Below, in pieces: positions 8,186-16,350 of a stretch of DNA of 64,000 bases. Below the pieces are notes generated by a model, which was not told where the DNA came from, made no database searches, and saw nothing but the letters and a program-made list of their open reading frames with translations. Numbering within the stretch: the first letter of the stretch is position 1; each line of letters opens with the position of its first letter. This DNA is from Chryseobacterium phosphatilyticum (GTDB taxonomy: Bacteria > Bacteroidota > Bacteroidia > Flavobacteriales > Weeksellaceae): the NCBI RefSeq assembly GCF_002899825.2, contig NZ_PPED02000007.1, forward strand, positions 118,941 to 182,940. The letters are read 5' to 3'. The translations under genes and the position numbers were made by a program.

Positions 8186-8977
8186 TTATTCATTGAATTC
8201 CAGAATAAGTTGATTCATTGCTGAGCCGGTGAAAGTTGTTGTTGTTCCGTTTAAATCATTCCACCTTCTTTCTGTATTTCCGGCAGCGTTGTATATATGA
8301 GTAGACCCTTCAGTTCCTCCCGAATTATTAGGTTCCCCTGTTGCAAACCAATTTTCTGTGGTTGCAGGGTTGGTAGACCAATTCATTCTGAACTCTTCTC
8401 CGGTAATCCATTGAAGTCTGTCCGGGTTACCAGGCCTTTGAATTTTATTAAAACCAATCCATATATTGTTGGTTAAATTATATCCTGTTCCTGAAGCTAC
8501 GATATTGGTTGCCACCCAGATTCTTTCCGCATCATTAGGCATGGTAACCAAATAACCTCCCATTTGCTTTCCAAAGCTGTATGCATTGAACCAATTGACC
8601 CCTTGTGACAGCTGATAAGCACAATAGGTGTGATTATTTCCTGTCCACTTCTTGCAACCGACTTCTGTAGCAGTTCCGCCTCCCGGTACAGAACCTGGTG
8701 GCTGTGGTCTTGTAGCTACTGGTTTTGGATCATATCCCAATATAGAATTATTGAATCCTGATGATGTTCCGCCACTAAGATCACTTCTGGAAACTTTTCT
8801 CACATTTCCATTGGCATCAGTAGAAAGTATATCATCAGCTGCTACCCCTTGAGGTAAAGTACGGGTCCTTAATTCCCCATTGATATCAAGCGTTTTTGTA
8901 GGAACGGTTGTATTAATTCCAACTTGAGCATTTGCAAAATAAGGTAAGATAATGAATATTAAAATTGATTTTTTCAT
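8186..8977 (-). CDS. Secreted C-type lectin-like protein (copy 1)
   Basis: The 263-aa protein has a signal peptide cleaved after FANA-Q, then a stalk beginning QVGINTTVPTKTLDINGEL, a wording shared by many flavobacterial surface and tail-fibre-like proteins. From about residue 108 a C-type lectin fold follows: TYCAYQLSQGVNW, GGYLVTMPNDAERIWV, NNIWIGFNKIQ, WITGEE, then the calcium-site motifs EPN (residues 215-217) and WND (239-241). In animal C-type lectins EPN plus WND marks calcium-dependent binding of mannose-type sugars. It is 11 bp downstream of a close paralogue and probably co-transcribed with it. Confidence 0.85.
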   Translation of the reverse strand: MKKSILIFIILPYFANAQVGINTTVPTKTLDINGELRTRTLPQGVAADDILSTDANGNVRKVSRSDLSGGTSSGFNNSILGYDPKPVATRPQPPGSVPGGGTATEVGCKKWTGNNHTYCAYQLSQGVNWFNAYSFGKQMGGYLVTMPNDAERIWVATNIVASGTGYNLTNNIWIGFNKIQRPGNPDRLQWITGEEFRMNWSTNPATTENWFATGEPNNSGGTEGSTHIYNAAGNTERRWNDLNGTTTTFTGSAMNQLILEFNE

Positions 8978-8988
8978 AAGAGGTTTTA

Positions 8989-9780
8989 TTATTCATTAAA
9001 TTCAATAATAAGCTGATTCATGGAAATACTGGAGTTCGCAGTCAATGTACCGTTTAAATCATTCCATTTTCTTTCCGCATTTACGCTGCCTGCAAATATG
9101 TGTGTCGCTCCTTCAACGCCTCCTGAGTTGTTAGGCTCTCCGGGATTAAACCAGTTTTCTGTGGTGGCAGGATTGGTAGACCAGTTGATTCTAAACTCTT
9201 CACCTGTAATCCATTGAAGCTGATCCGGATTTCCCGGTCTCTGAATTTTATTAAAGCCAATCCATACATTGTTGGCTAAGTTATAACCTGTTCCTGAAGC
9301 TACGATATTGGAATTAACCCAGATTCTCTCGGCATCATTAGGCATGGTAACCAGATATCCTCCCATTTGTTTTCCAAAACTGAATGCATTGAACCAGTTG
9401 ATTGCTTGTGAAAGTTGATAGGCACAATACGTGTGATTATTACCTGACCATTTTTTGCAGCCCAATTCTGTTGCGGTACCTCCTCCCGGTACTGATCCTG
9501 GCGGTTGTGGTCTTGTAGCGACCGGCTTAGGATCATATCCAAGGATAGAGTTATTAAATCCTGATGAAGATCCACCATTGAGATCACTTCTGGACACTTT
9601 TCTCACGTTTCCGTTGACATCAGCAGAAAGAATATCATCAGTGGAAGCTCCGGGATTTAAAGTCCGGATTCTTAGTTCTCCATTGATGTCAAGTGATTTT
9701 GTAGGTGTTGGGGTATTAATACCAACTTGTGCATGTATCACGTAAGGCAAGCCAATTAAAAAATAGAGTGCTTTTTTCAT
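8989..9780 (-). CDS. Secreted C-type lectin-like protein (copy 2)
   Basis: This 263-aa paralogue has the same length and layout as its downstream neighbour: signal peptide ending at VIHA-Q, stalk QVGINTPTPTKSLDINGEL, proline-rich linker KPVATRPQPPGSVPGGG and lectin fold with conserved EPNN and WNDLNG motifs. Most differences lie in the signal peptide, in the stalk and near the C-terminal loop after WNDLNG. Both genes end in EFNE. The pair arose by tandem duplication and this copy is the promoter-proximal one. Surface attachment or sugar binding is inference. Confidence 0.85.
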   Translation of the reverse strand: MKKALYFLIGLPYVIHAQVGINTPTPTKSLDINGELRIRTLNPGASTDDILSADVNGNVRKVSRSDLNGGSSSGFNNSILGYDPKPVATRPQPPGSVPGGGTATELGCKKWSGNNHTYCAYQLSQAINWFNAFSFGKQMGGYLVTMPNDAERIWVNSNIVASGTGYNLANNVWIGFNKIQRPGNPDQLQWITGEEFRINWSTNPATTENWFNPGEPNNSGGVEGATHIFAGSVNAERKWNDLNGTLTANSSISMNQLIIEFNE

Positions 9781-10182
9781 TTATTATGTTTTTTTGTTTT
9801 ACCAAATCTATAAAATTATTTTTGAATTATGCTTATTTAAGTAATTGATTTTCATTGTGTTGAGTATTTTCATTTAAGTGTTTTTTCATCAATAAACTAT
9901 AAATTTTAAAAATAATTAGTGTATATTTTGTTTTTTGTGAAATAAATTCAATATAAAAACTTTATGATTAGGATGTATTTCTTTATGATTTGCCGAAAAT
10001 ATTTTATATTGGGCATCTATTATTGATTAAGTTGTAATACTCATTCGTGTGAAAAATGATCTTATAAGAAACAGATAAAAACTAAAAACCCTTTCAGTTC
10101 AGGCTGAAAGGGTTTTAATTTTTTATTTGGAACAAATGATAAAACAGATTTTATCATCTATTATTTATTAACGATGGTAAAA
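9781..10182. other. AT-rich intergenic region between lectin pair and mpl
   Basis: No gene is visible. The stretch is extremely AT-rich and should contain the promoter for the leftward lectin pair at its left end. The terminator of the mpl operon lies at 10085-10116. Confidence 0.5.
10085..10116 (-). terminator. Terminator of the NUDIX-plsC-mpl operon
   Basis: A perfect 13-bp stem (AAAACCCTTTCAG and CTGAAAGGGTTTT) encloses a 6-nt loop. It lies 67 bp beyond the mpl stop codon. A-rich and T-rich flanks on both sides would allow function in either direction. Confidence 0.85.
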
Positions 10183-11520
10183 TTATTTTGTGAGATCCAG
10201 TCCTCCAAAATTACCGGAGCTCATCATCAGGTATACGCCATTTGTTTTATCTAAGGTGTTCCAGAATGCATGAAGGTCTTCGGCATTGGTGAAAACTTTT
10301 AAATTTTCATTTTTAAACTTTTCTTTAATAAATTCCGGAGAGATCGGTTCCATTCTTTTGATTTTTAATGCATCTTCAGAATAGAAAACTATTGCTTCAT
10401 CCAATCCGTTCATAGCATGATCGTACTGCTCTAAGAAAGCTGGATTCAAGCTGGAATAGGTATGGAGTTCCAGAAACCCGTATTTCTTTTCGCTCTTAAA
10501 TTGCTCTACAAACGCTTTCACGGCAGCTTTTACTTTACTTGGAGCATGAGCAAAGTCTTTGTAAAGGATTCCTTTATCCTCTCTCTCTACCTTTTCAAGC
10601 CGTTTTGAAGCCCCTTTAAAGCTCATGATCGCTTCATAGAAGTCCTCATCCATGATTCCCAACTGTCGGCAGATATGCCTTGCTCCTTCAAGATTCAGTA
10701 GGTTGTGTGCTCCAAAAACAGAAAGAGGAACATCTCCCATTTCAGTTTTTAAATATACTTTTCCATTGTTTATCTCATATTCAGGAGTTTTGTAAGGAAT
10801 TTTTCTGAAATAGTTTTCAGCATTTTCTACTACTTTTACTACTTCAGGATCTTCTTCATTGTAAACCAGAACTCCTCCTGCGGTAATGCTTGCTACAAAT
10901 CTTCTGAATTGTTCAATATAATCATCAAACGTTTTGAAAACATTGATATGATCCCAGGCGATCCCGCTCATTAAAGCGATATTGGGTTGATATAATAAAA
11001 ATTTTGAACGCAAATCGATAGGAGAGGAAAGGTATTCATCCCCTTCCAATACCATAAAATCATTATCCTGAGTCAGTTTAACCATACAATCAAAACCTTC
11101 CAGTTGTGCCCCTACCATGAAATCAACATCTTTCTGATGAAAGTTTAACACATGCAGAATCATAGAAGTGATGGTTGTCTTGCCATGAGATCCTGCAATG
11201 ACTACTCTGGTTTTGTTTTTGGACTGCTCGTATAAAAATTCCGGGTAGGAATATATTTTTAACCCTAATTCTTTTGCTTTTGCCAACTCAGGATTGTCCT
11301 GGTGAGCATGCATCCCCAGAATGACTGCATCAATATCCGGACTGATTTTTTCGGGAAACCAACCCATCTCCTGAGGCAGTATTCCTTTTTTTTCCAGTCT
11401 TGATTTTGAGGGCTCAAAAATAGCATCATCTGAACCGGTTACCTGATATCCTTTATCTTTTAATGCAATGGCAAGGTTATGCATGGCGCTTCCGCCAATG
11501 GCAATGAAGTGGGTTTTCAA
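10183..11520 (-). CDS. mpl: UDP-N-acetylmuramate:L-alanyl-gamma-D-glutamyl-meso-diaminopimelate ligase (Mpl)
   Basis: The 445-aa Mur-ligase family enzyme has the N-terminal Rossmann-like motif AIGGSAM (residues 7-13), the ATP-binding P-loop GSHGKTT (110-116), a central YNEEDP/GAHNLLN region and the C-terminal domain with YKDFAHAPSKVKAA. Mpl re-attaches the tripeptide L-Ala-D-Glu-mDAP, released during wall turnover, to UDP-MurNAc in the cytoplasm. The HxHQDNPE loop (GMHAHQDNPEL) separates it from MurC. It is the last gene of a four-gene operon, 6 bp after a lipoprotein gene. Confidence 0.93.
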   Translation of the reverse strand: MKTHFIAIGGSAMHNLAIALKDKGYQVTGSDDAIFEPSKSRLEKKGILPQEMGWFPEKISPDIDAVILGMHAHQDNPELAKAKELGLKIYSYPEFLYEQSKNKTRVVIAGSHGKTTITSMILHVLNFHQKDVDFMVGAQLEGFDCMVKLTQDNDFMVLEGDEYLSSPIDLRSKFLLYQPNIALMSGIAWDHINVFKTFDDYIEQFRRFVASITAGGVLVYNEEDPEVVKVVENAENYFRKIPYKTPEYEINNGKVYLKTEMGDVPLSVFGAHNLLNLEGARHICRQLGIMDEDFYEAIMSFKGASKRLEKVEREDKGILYKDFAHAPSKVKAAVKAFVEQFKSEKKYGFLELHTYSSLNPAFLEQYDHAMNGLDEAIVFYSEDALKIKRMEPISPEFIKEKFKNENLKVFTNAEDLHAFWNTLDKTNGVYLMMSSGNFGGLDLTK

Positions 11521-11526
11521 TTGTAT

Positions 11527-11964
11527 TTACTGTTTTTTAACATTAGTATTAATAATCTGTTGGAAAGCCTCAAGAATATTATTCCAGTTGGTCTGATAAT
11601 TTGGAGTAATCAGACTTGCATCTGATTTACTGCCCTCGTTGATTCCTTTTTTGATGTTGATAGAAGTTGAAACGTTGTCGTAAAGTTTTTTACGGTCTTC
11701 CTGTATTCTTCTGAAGTTATTTTGTGAAAGAACCTGATCCAGTTTCTTTAAATCTTCATTTGAAATCTTAAAATCCTGTTTATATTTCTTTCCCTGACCT
11801 TCAAAAGAGTAATGTACATTGTTGTCTTTTATCAGCAGGTTTTCATATACAGGGGCATAGCCTCCACTTTTCGAATAGCTGATGTCGAAATCCGAATACA
11901 CTTTCTGGCTGTTGCACGAAACTAATACTATGATAGCGAATAAGATTCCTATTATTCTTTTCAT
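11527..11964 (-). CDS. Small lipoprotein of unknown function
   Basis: The 145-aa protein has a lipoprotein signal peptide (MKRIIGILFAIIVLVSC, lipobox LVSC). The mature part is mixed strand and helix: it has SKSGGYAPVYENLLIKDN, HYSFEGQGKKYKQDFKIS and a helical segment LKKLDQVLSQNNFRRIQED. I do not recognise a named domain. It sits between plsC-like and mpl genes with gaps of 8 and 6 bp, so it is part of that operon. Confidence 0.75.
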   Translation of the reverse strand: MKRIIGILFAIIVLVSCNSQKVYSDFDISYSKSGGYAPVYENLLIKDNNVHYSFEGQGKKYKQDFKISNEDLKKLDQVLSQNNFRRIQEDRKKLYDNVSTSINIKKGINEGSKSDASLITPNYQTNWNNILEAFQQIINTNVKKQ

Positions 11965-11972
11965 AATTTTAC

Positions 11973-12779
11973 TTAATTATTTGAGTCCTTTTGTTCTAAT
12001 TTTTTAGCTTTAAGTTCTTCATCATAACTGTGTAATACATTGAAATCTTCAGTCTGCTCAATGGCAGTCATGATTTTCAATAGAATCTCCGGTGCTTTTT
12101 CATTATCATAATCGATATCCAGGGGAGCTTTGAATTCCATGGTAGGTTTCACACCGGTTACCTTCACACGAAGTCCTTTTTTATCGAAAGCCCTTCTGAA
12201 TCCATTGATTTTGATCGGGATTACAATCGGGCGTTGATTTTTCACTAATTTTGCCGTTCCTCTTCGTCCCTGAGCAAACGCAGATGTTGTGCCTTGTGGG
12301 AAAGTGGCTACCCATCCATTGTCCAGAGCCTTCATGATATTGTCTACTTCACTCATATCAACCATTCTGTTGACATTTTTACCCTCAGCTCTCCATGTTC
12401 TTTTCACTGTTACGGCGCCTGCGATTTTGAATATTTTTGGCAAAATACCTTTATTCATTGTTTCTTCAGCTGCTACATAGTAAAAATCAATCTTTGGGTT
12501 CAGTAGGTAAATCGGATTTTTAATGGTATTTAAATATCCATTGTTTACTGCACAGAAAGCATGGTACATTGCTGCTACATCCGCAAAGTAGGTTTGATGG
12601 TTGGATACAAAAAGCACATTAGAATCCGGAAGATCTACAAGGTGTTCTGTACCGGTTATTTTCAATTTATTAAAGCCATTGAATCGTCTGTAGGACACAA
12701 GCCCTAAAATGAAAATAATTAACCTTTTTAAAAAATAAGGTGTTCCGAATGCATCGGTGAAAATATTTTTCTTCGCCAT
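11973..12779 (-). CDS. 1-acyl-sn-glycerol-3-phosphate acyltransferase-like protein (PlsC superfamily)
   Basis: The 268-aa protein has an N-terminal hydrophobic segment (LIIFILGLVSY), then the acyltransferase block I VSNHQTYFADV at residues 58-68, block II with VKRTWRAEG, block III FPQGTTSAFAQGRRGTAKL and block IV PIVIPIKINGFRRAF. The family transfers an acyl chain to lysophosphatidic acid or similar acceptors at the inner membrane. Two departures from the textbook motifs are visible: five residues instead of four separate His61 and Asp67, and FPEGTRS is FPQGTTS. The acceptor may therefore differ from lysophosphatidate. Confidence 0.85.
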   Translation of the reverse strand: MAKKNIFTDAFGTPYFLKRLIIFILGLVSYRRFNGFNKLKITGTEHLVDLPDSNVLFVSNHQTYFADVAAMYHAFCAVNNGYLNTIKNPIYLLNPKIDFYYVAAEETMNKGILPKIFKIAGAVTVKRTWRAEGKNVNRMVDMSEVDNIMKALDNGWVATFPQGTTSAFAQGRRGTAKLVKNQRPIVIPIKINGFRRAFDKKGLRVKVTGVKPTMEFKAPLDIDYDNEKAPEILLKIMTAIEQTEDFNVLHSYDEELKAKKLEQKDSNN

Positions 12780-12806
12780 CTCTCAATTAAACACGGTAGT
12801 GCAAAG

Positions 12807-13436
12807 TTACATTTTTTTCAGCAACTGACTGAATTCACTTAATATCATTGCTGTGGCGCCCCAGATAATGTATCCATTGAAATTAATGACAGGAACTTCT
12901 TTATCTCCTGCGCTTGGTAGTGCCATAATTTCTGGAGTATCCGACAGATTTAAAAAAGAAGTAATGGGAAATTCAATAACCTCTACGGCTTCACTTTGCT
13001 GAAGAATAAAAGCCGGATTCTTTTTAGTATATGAAATGTACGGATATACATAGAAATTGCTTGGTGGGATATATATGGGAGACATTTCCCTGATAATTCT
13101 TACATAATGTTTATCTATGCCTATTTCTTCTGAAGTTTCACGAATTGCCGTTTCTGCAAAATCCTTATCCATTTCCTCGCGTTTTCCACCGGGTAAAGAA
13201 ATCTGACCACTGTGTCTGTCATGTTCATTAATCGTTCTTTGGATCAATGGGAAATACCATTCGTTATCTTTCAGGTATAATACAATATTAACAGCTGCAA
13301 ACTTGGGATTTTTTGTCAGCACTTCATCATATGTAAAAACAGGACGGTAGGGAGGTGAGAATACTCCGTGAGCATATTCTCCCGGCAGTTCTACACTTTT
13401 TATTTGTCTCAATAAATCTTTTCCAAAATTTTCCAT
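12807..13436 (-). CDS. NUDIX hydrolase, CoA pyrophosphatase-like (NudL/YeaB group)
   Basis: The 209-aa protein contains a complete Nudix box, GGKREEMDKDFAETAIRETS followed by EEIGI, with the expected G-x5-E-x7-RE-x2-EE-x-G spacing. The preceding HSGQISLPGG is typical of the NudL/YeaB group that hydrolyses coenzyme A to phosphopantetheine and 3',5'-ADP. It is the first gene of the leftward operon with plsC-like, lipoprotein and mpl genes; its start faces the curli regulatory region. Confidence 0.9.
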   Translation of the reverse strand: MENFGKDLLRQIKSVELPGEYAHGVFSPPYRPVFTYDEVLTKNPKFAAVNIVLYLKDNEWYFPLIQRTINEHDRHSGQISLPGGKREEMDKDFAETAIRETSEEIGIDKHYVRIIREMSPIYIPPSNFYVYPYISYTKKNPAFILQQSEAVEVIEFPITSFLNLSDTPEIMALPSAGDKEVPVINFNGYIIWGATAMILSEFSQLLKKM

Positions 13437-13803
13437 GATTCAAATTTAATAATATATCTTGAAGAAACGGGGAGCTTAACATTAATTAACCTATATGTAG
13501 ACTTTTGCTGGTGGTAAGAACGACTGAAAGATTAAAAGTAGGTAAATCGTCAATTTTTGATTTACAAAAAGACTGGTGGATTGATATGGATATAGAAATT
13601 GATAAGCATAACAAATTAAGGATTTGTCAATCTGCAAATACCGTATTTTCCCGTAACTGAAAGCCGTGATTTATCAAATACCATAAACAGTGAGTCTACA
13701 TACTGTAAACCATGATTTTAAAAATTTACACTTTGGCGGTGGTTTTTCATTTTGTCCTGGAATATACCTTTGCTCTACTATTAACCAATTAATTTTTACT
13801 ACA
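13437..13803. promoter_or_regulatory. Curli locus regulatory region
   Basis: This 367-bp gap separates the NUDIX operon from the curlin gene. It contains a perfect inverted repeat AAATAC-C-GTATTT at 13636-13648 and a second one, ACAGT-n11-ACTGT, at about 13687-13707. TACCTTTG at 13765-13772 fits a Bacteroidota -7 box, 31 bp before the curlin ATG; no clear -33 TTTG lies at the ideal distance. The palindromes are candidate binding sites for the CsgD-like regulator encoded beyond the locus. No coding sequence is visible. Confidence 0.5.
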
Positions 13804-14622
13804 ATGAAAAATTTACTTACAGGTGTTTTTACACTATTGGCAATGAGTTTTGGTTTTGCTCAATTTAATATTGACGTAACTTCTCAGACTGGAAACTTAA
13901 ATGCTGCAACTGTGGATCAAACCGGTCTTTTAAACATTAATACTCTGACTCAAAATGGAAACCGTAATATGGCAGACATTGATCAGGTGGGAGTTTTAAA
14001 TGTTAATACAGCTGAAAGTATTGGAAACAGAAATTCAATTGATGTAGATCAGATGGGGTTGGCAAACTCTAATGATGTAAGTCAGCTAGGAAACAGAAAC
14101 GCTGCAACAACCTGGCAGCTTGGAGCTTTTAATGCTACTGAACAAACTCAGATCGGAAGACGAAATGAAGCATCTTCAGTACAGATTGGTGTCGCAAATG
14201 AAGTAGTCCAATATCAGGATGGAAGAAGAAATGATGCTTCTGCTACTCAATTGGGGTACAGAAATGCAAGCGCCCAGGTGCAGTTGGGAAGAAGAAATGA
14301 TGCTGTTGGCCTTCAGGTGGGTAATGATAACCTGTTGGTTCAATATCAGGTAGGTAATGATAATAGTGCAAATAATACCCAGGCAGGTAATAATAATATT
14401 GCAGCATCTGTTCAACTTGGAAATGATAATACCTCTATAGGAATACAAGCCGGAAATAGCAATCAATTGTATCAGCTTCAAGTGGGGGATTCCAATACTG
14501 CGATGGATATTCAGATAGGAAATAATAACTACAGCTGGGTATCTCAGACAGGGGATTCTCATTTTCACTTAGGAACTCAAGTCGGAAACGGAAACTCAAT
14601 GATAGTGACTCAATCCAACTAA
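13804..14622 (+). CDS. csgA: Major curlin (CsgA-type amyloid subunit) with 22 half-repeats
   Basis: The 272-aa secreted protein has a signal peptide ending SFGFA-Q and, from residue 28 to the end, an uninterrupted series of 22 units of exactly 11 residues of the form Q-x-G-x-x-N-x5, closed by a final QSN. This is the curlin repeat that stacks as a beta-solenoid amyloid. E. coli CsgA has about ten such half-units, so this fibre subunit is more than twice as long. Unit 5 has Ser for Gln and unit 21 has His for Asn. I start at the ATG at 13804, where the signal peptide begins. A terminator separates it from the other csg genes. Confidence 0.93.
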   Translation: MKNLLTGVFTLLAMSFGFAQFNIDVTSQTGNLNAATVDQTGLLNINTLTQNGNRNMADIDQVGVLNVNTAESIGNRNSIDVDQMGLANSNDVSQLGNRNAATTWQLGAFNATEQTQIGRRNEASSVQIGVANEVVQYQDGRRNDASATQLGYRNASAQVQLGRRNDAVGLQVGNDNLLVQYQVGNDNSANNTQAGNNNIAASVQLGNDNTSIGIQAGNSNQLYQLQVGDSNTAMDIQIGNNNYSWVSQTGDSHFHLGTQVGNGNSMIVTQSN

Positions 14623-14653
14623 CTTAGTCAACATACTGTAAACCTTAAAACTG

Positions 14654-14681
14654 AAGGAGAAACTGCAGGTTTCTCCTTTTT
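14654..14681 (+). terminator. Intrinsic terminator between csgA and csgB-like gene
   Basis: A 10-bp stem AAGGAGAAAC/GTTTCTCCTT with a 5-nt loop is followed by T residues, 32 bp after the curlin stop. Partial termination here would give more curlin mRNA than assembly-gene mRNA. Confidence 0.85.
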
Positions 14682-14763
14682 GTTCTTCAACAGGAATTAC
14701 AATGATGGTAACATATAGGTTTCTTCCTTATGATGATTAATACAAAAAATAAAAATTAGGGCC

Positions 14764-15165
14764 ATGTATAATTTGAAGTGGGGAATATTTATTCTTTTTT
14801 CAGTAACAAAAACACTGTGGGCGCAGGATATTGATTGGGATAAAATCAATAGCCGTACAATCCTCAATATAGTAATGCCCTCCAATGCAGATCAGAACAG
14901 GTATCATTCGGATGTCGTTCAGATTGGTGATTATAATAAAAGTGATCTTCTTATTAATGCTAAAACGAGCATTACTGTACAACAGTTTGGAGATTACAAT
15001 ACCTTGTTTTTTATCAATTCATTTACAGATAAAGAAACAAAATCAAGTATTGTTACAGAAGGTAATAACAATATCATCGACATTACCGGAAGCAACAGGA
15101 TCTCAGAGGGAATGCAGGTGAATGTGAAAGGAGATAATAAAACCATTTTCATGAGAAACTATTAA
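14764..15165 (+). CDS. csgB: Minor curlin / CsgB-like nucleator
   Basis: The 133-aa secreted protein has a signal peptide ending TLWA-Q and a short, irregular set of curlin-like units: VVQIGDYN, VQQFGDYN, TEGNNN, GSN and KGDNK. Fewer and less regular repeats than the upstream subunit, and its position at the head of csgEFG, fit a nucleator role like CsgB, which anchors curlin polymerisation at the cell surface. It ends in a basic/aromatic MRNY tail. The stop is 9 bp before the CsgE start. Assignment as nucleator is inference; curlin family membership is well supported. Confidence 0.8.
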   Translation: MYNLKWGIFILFSVTKTLWAQDIDWDKINSRTILNIVMPSNADQNRYHSDVVQIGDYNKSDLLINAKTSITVQQFGDYNTLFFINSFTDKETKSSIVTEGNNNIIDITGSNRISEGMQVNVKGDNKTIFMRNY

Positions 15166-15174
15166 ATACAAGTG

Positions 15175-15906
15175 ATGAAACTTTTATATTCCAGAAACCT
15201 GTACACTTTTTTCATCTTCTTGTCCGTGATGATGTACGGACAAGAAGAGAAGAAAGTCAATGCACGGATTGAGAAAAGTTTTTTGGAAAATCAGGTTAAG
15301 CTAAAGGCTATAGTTGTTAATAATACTCCTGTTTACAGAGAACTCAATTACCTCCTGGTATCAATTAAAAAAAGCAATGATGGAAATCTGTCTCATAATA
15401 AACAAAGCGGTAAATTTTCTATCGATCCCAATGAGATAAAAGTCCTGTCTGAAATCAATGTGAATATTGAACCCAGAGATGCTCTTAAGGCTTTTCTTTA
15501 TATCAGGGATGAGGAAACCCAAAAAATGATATCGAAGGATAGTCTCGAACTGAATAACGACCTTTTTAAAACGAAAGTTGCCAAAGTGGAAGAAGATGCT
15601 GTTTCTGAGCTTAAAGGGCTCACCATTGATGAAACCAAGACTAAGGTGGGGAAAGATTTTTATGATCTGTTCTATATTCAATACAGTCAGTTGCCTGATA
15701 AAAGCAGCAGTGTCATTACCATTACCGAGTTGCCGCTTCGCGGAACAAGCGGGCAGATCAATGTTCAGATCGATGATAAAATTATTTACAGCTTTATGAC
15801 TAATCCTGGCGAAGAATATACAAAAGAACAGATAGCTGCCAGCTTAAAATATATCAAAGAGTTTAATGCAAAGAAAAACCTTATTAAGAATGAATTTATC
15901 TACTAA
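15175..15906 (+). CDS. csgE: Curli assembly factor CsgE with extra N-terminal beta-domain
   Basis: The 243-aa protein has a signal peptide ending MMYG-Q. The C-terminal half (about residues 135-235) is CsgE: LKGLTIDETKTKVGKDFYDL, ITITELPLRGTSGQINVQ, DDKIIYSFMTNPGEEYT, matching the periplasmic factor that caps and gates the CsgG pore. E. coli CsgE is only about 129 aa. The additional N-terminal region (about 22-125) reads like a beta-sandwich with LNYLLVSIKKSNDGNLSHN, KQSGKFSI and ALKAFLYIRDE; this resembles CsgH, the curlin aggregation inhibitor of alphaproteobacteria. I use the ATG at 15175 rather than the GTG one codon upstream. Confidence 0.88.
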   Translation: MKLLYSRNLYTFFIFLSVMMYGQEEKKVNARIEKSFLENQVKLKAIVVNNTPVYRELNYLLVSIKKSNDGNLSHNKQSGKFSIDPNEIKVLSEINVNIEPRDALKAFLYIRDEETQKMISKDSLELNNDLFKTKVAKVEEDAVSELKGLTIDETKTKVGKDFYDLFYIQYSQLPDKSSSVITITELPLRGTSGQINVQIDDKIIYSFMTNPGEEYTKEQIAASLKYIKEFNAKKNLIKNEFIY

Positions 15907-15917
15907 AAACTCTAATC

Positions 15918-16328
15918 ATGAAAACAAGTGTCATTCTGTTGATCTTTATTGCAGGTATTTTCTACGGGAAATCCCAGCAGTTGGTCTATAAACCTGTAAA
16001 TCCTGCATTCGGAGGAGATACTTTTAATTATCAATGGCTTTTGAGTTCAGCCAATGCACAAAATCAATTTGCTGAAAAAAAAGACTACAGCAGCCTGCTG
16101 GATAATATGAATTCACTGGACAGTTTCAGCCAAAGCCTAAACAGGCAGATTCTTAGTGAGCTTTCACGAAAACTGTTTCAGGATCAGTTCGGAGATGGGG
16201 GTATAGAGCCCGGAAATTATCTTTTTGGATCCCTTTATCTTCAGATTACAACAACCAATCAGGGACTTTTGATCAATATTTTGGATACCAGTACAGGCGA
16301 TCAGTCCGAGATCGTGATTCCAAAATAA
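15918..16328 (+). CDS. csgF: Curli assembly factor CsgF
   Basis: The 136-aa protein has a signal peptide (ending FYGKSQ) and the CsgF hallmark directly after cleavage: LVYKPVNPAFGGDTFNYQWL followed by LSSANAQNQF, comparable to NPNFGG...LLNSAQAQN in E. coli CsgF. Further on are LSRKLFQDQF and a C-terminal strand pair INILDTSTGDQSEIVI. CsgF binds the outer face of CsgG through its N-terminal peptide and positions the nucleator. It lies 11 bp after csgE and 22 bp before csgG. Confidence 0.92.
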   Translation: MKTSVILLIFIAGIFYGKSQQLVYKPVNPAFGGDTFNYQWLLSSANAQNQFAEKKDYSSLLDNMNSLDSFSQSLNRQILSELSRKLFQDQFGDGGIEPGNYLFGSLYLQITTTNQGLLINILDTSTGDQSEIVIPK

Positions 16329-16350
16329 CAATAACTAAAACAAACGTATC

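Noticed and set aside
14176..14568. 130-codon leftward frame opposite the curlin repeats
   Set aside because: It is the antisense of a periodic sequence; long open frames on the other strand are expected from the regular codon pattern.
13804..14622. Tandem DNA repeat or CRISPR-like array at the curlin gene
   Set aside because: The 33-bp periodicity is protein-level; DNA units are diverged and the frame encodes curlin repeats with a signal peptide.
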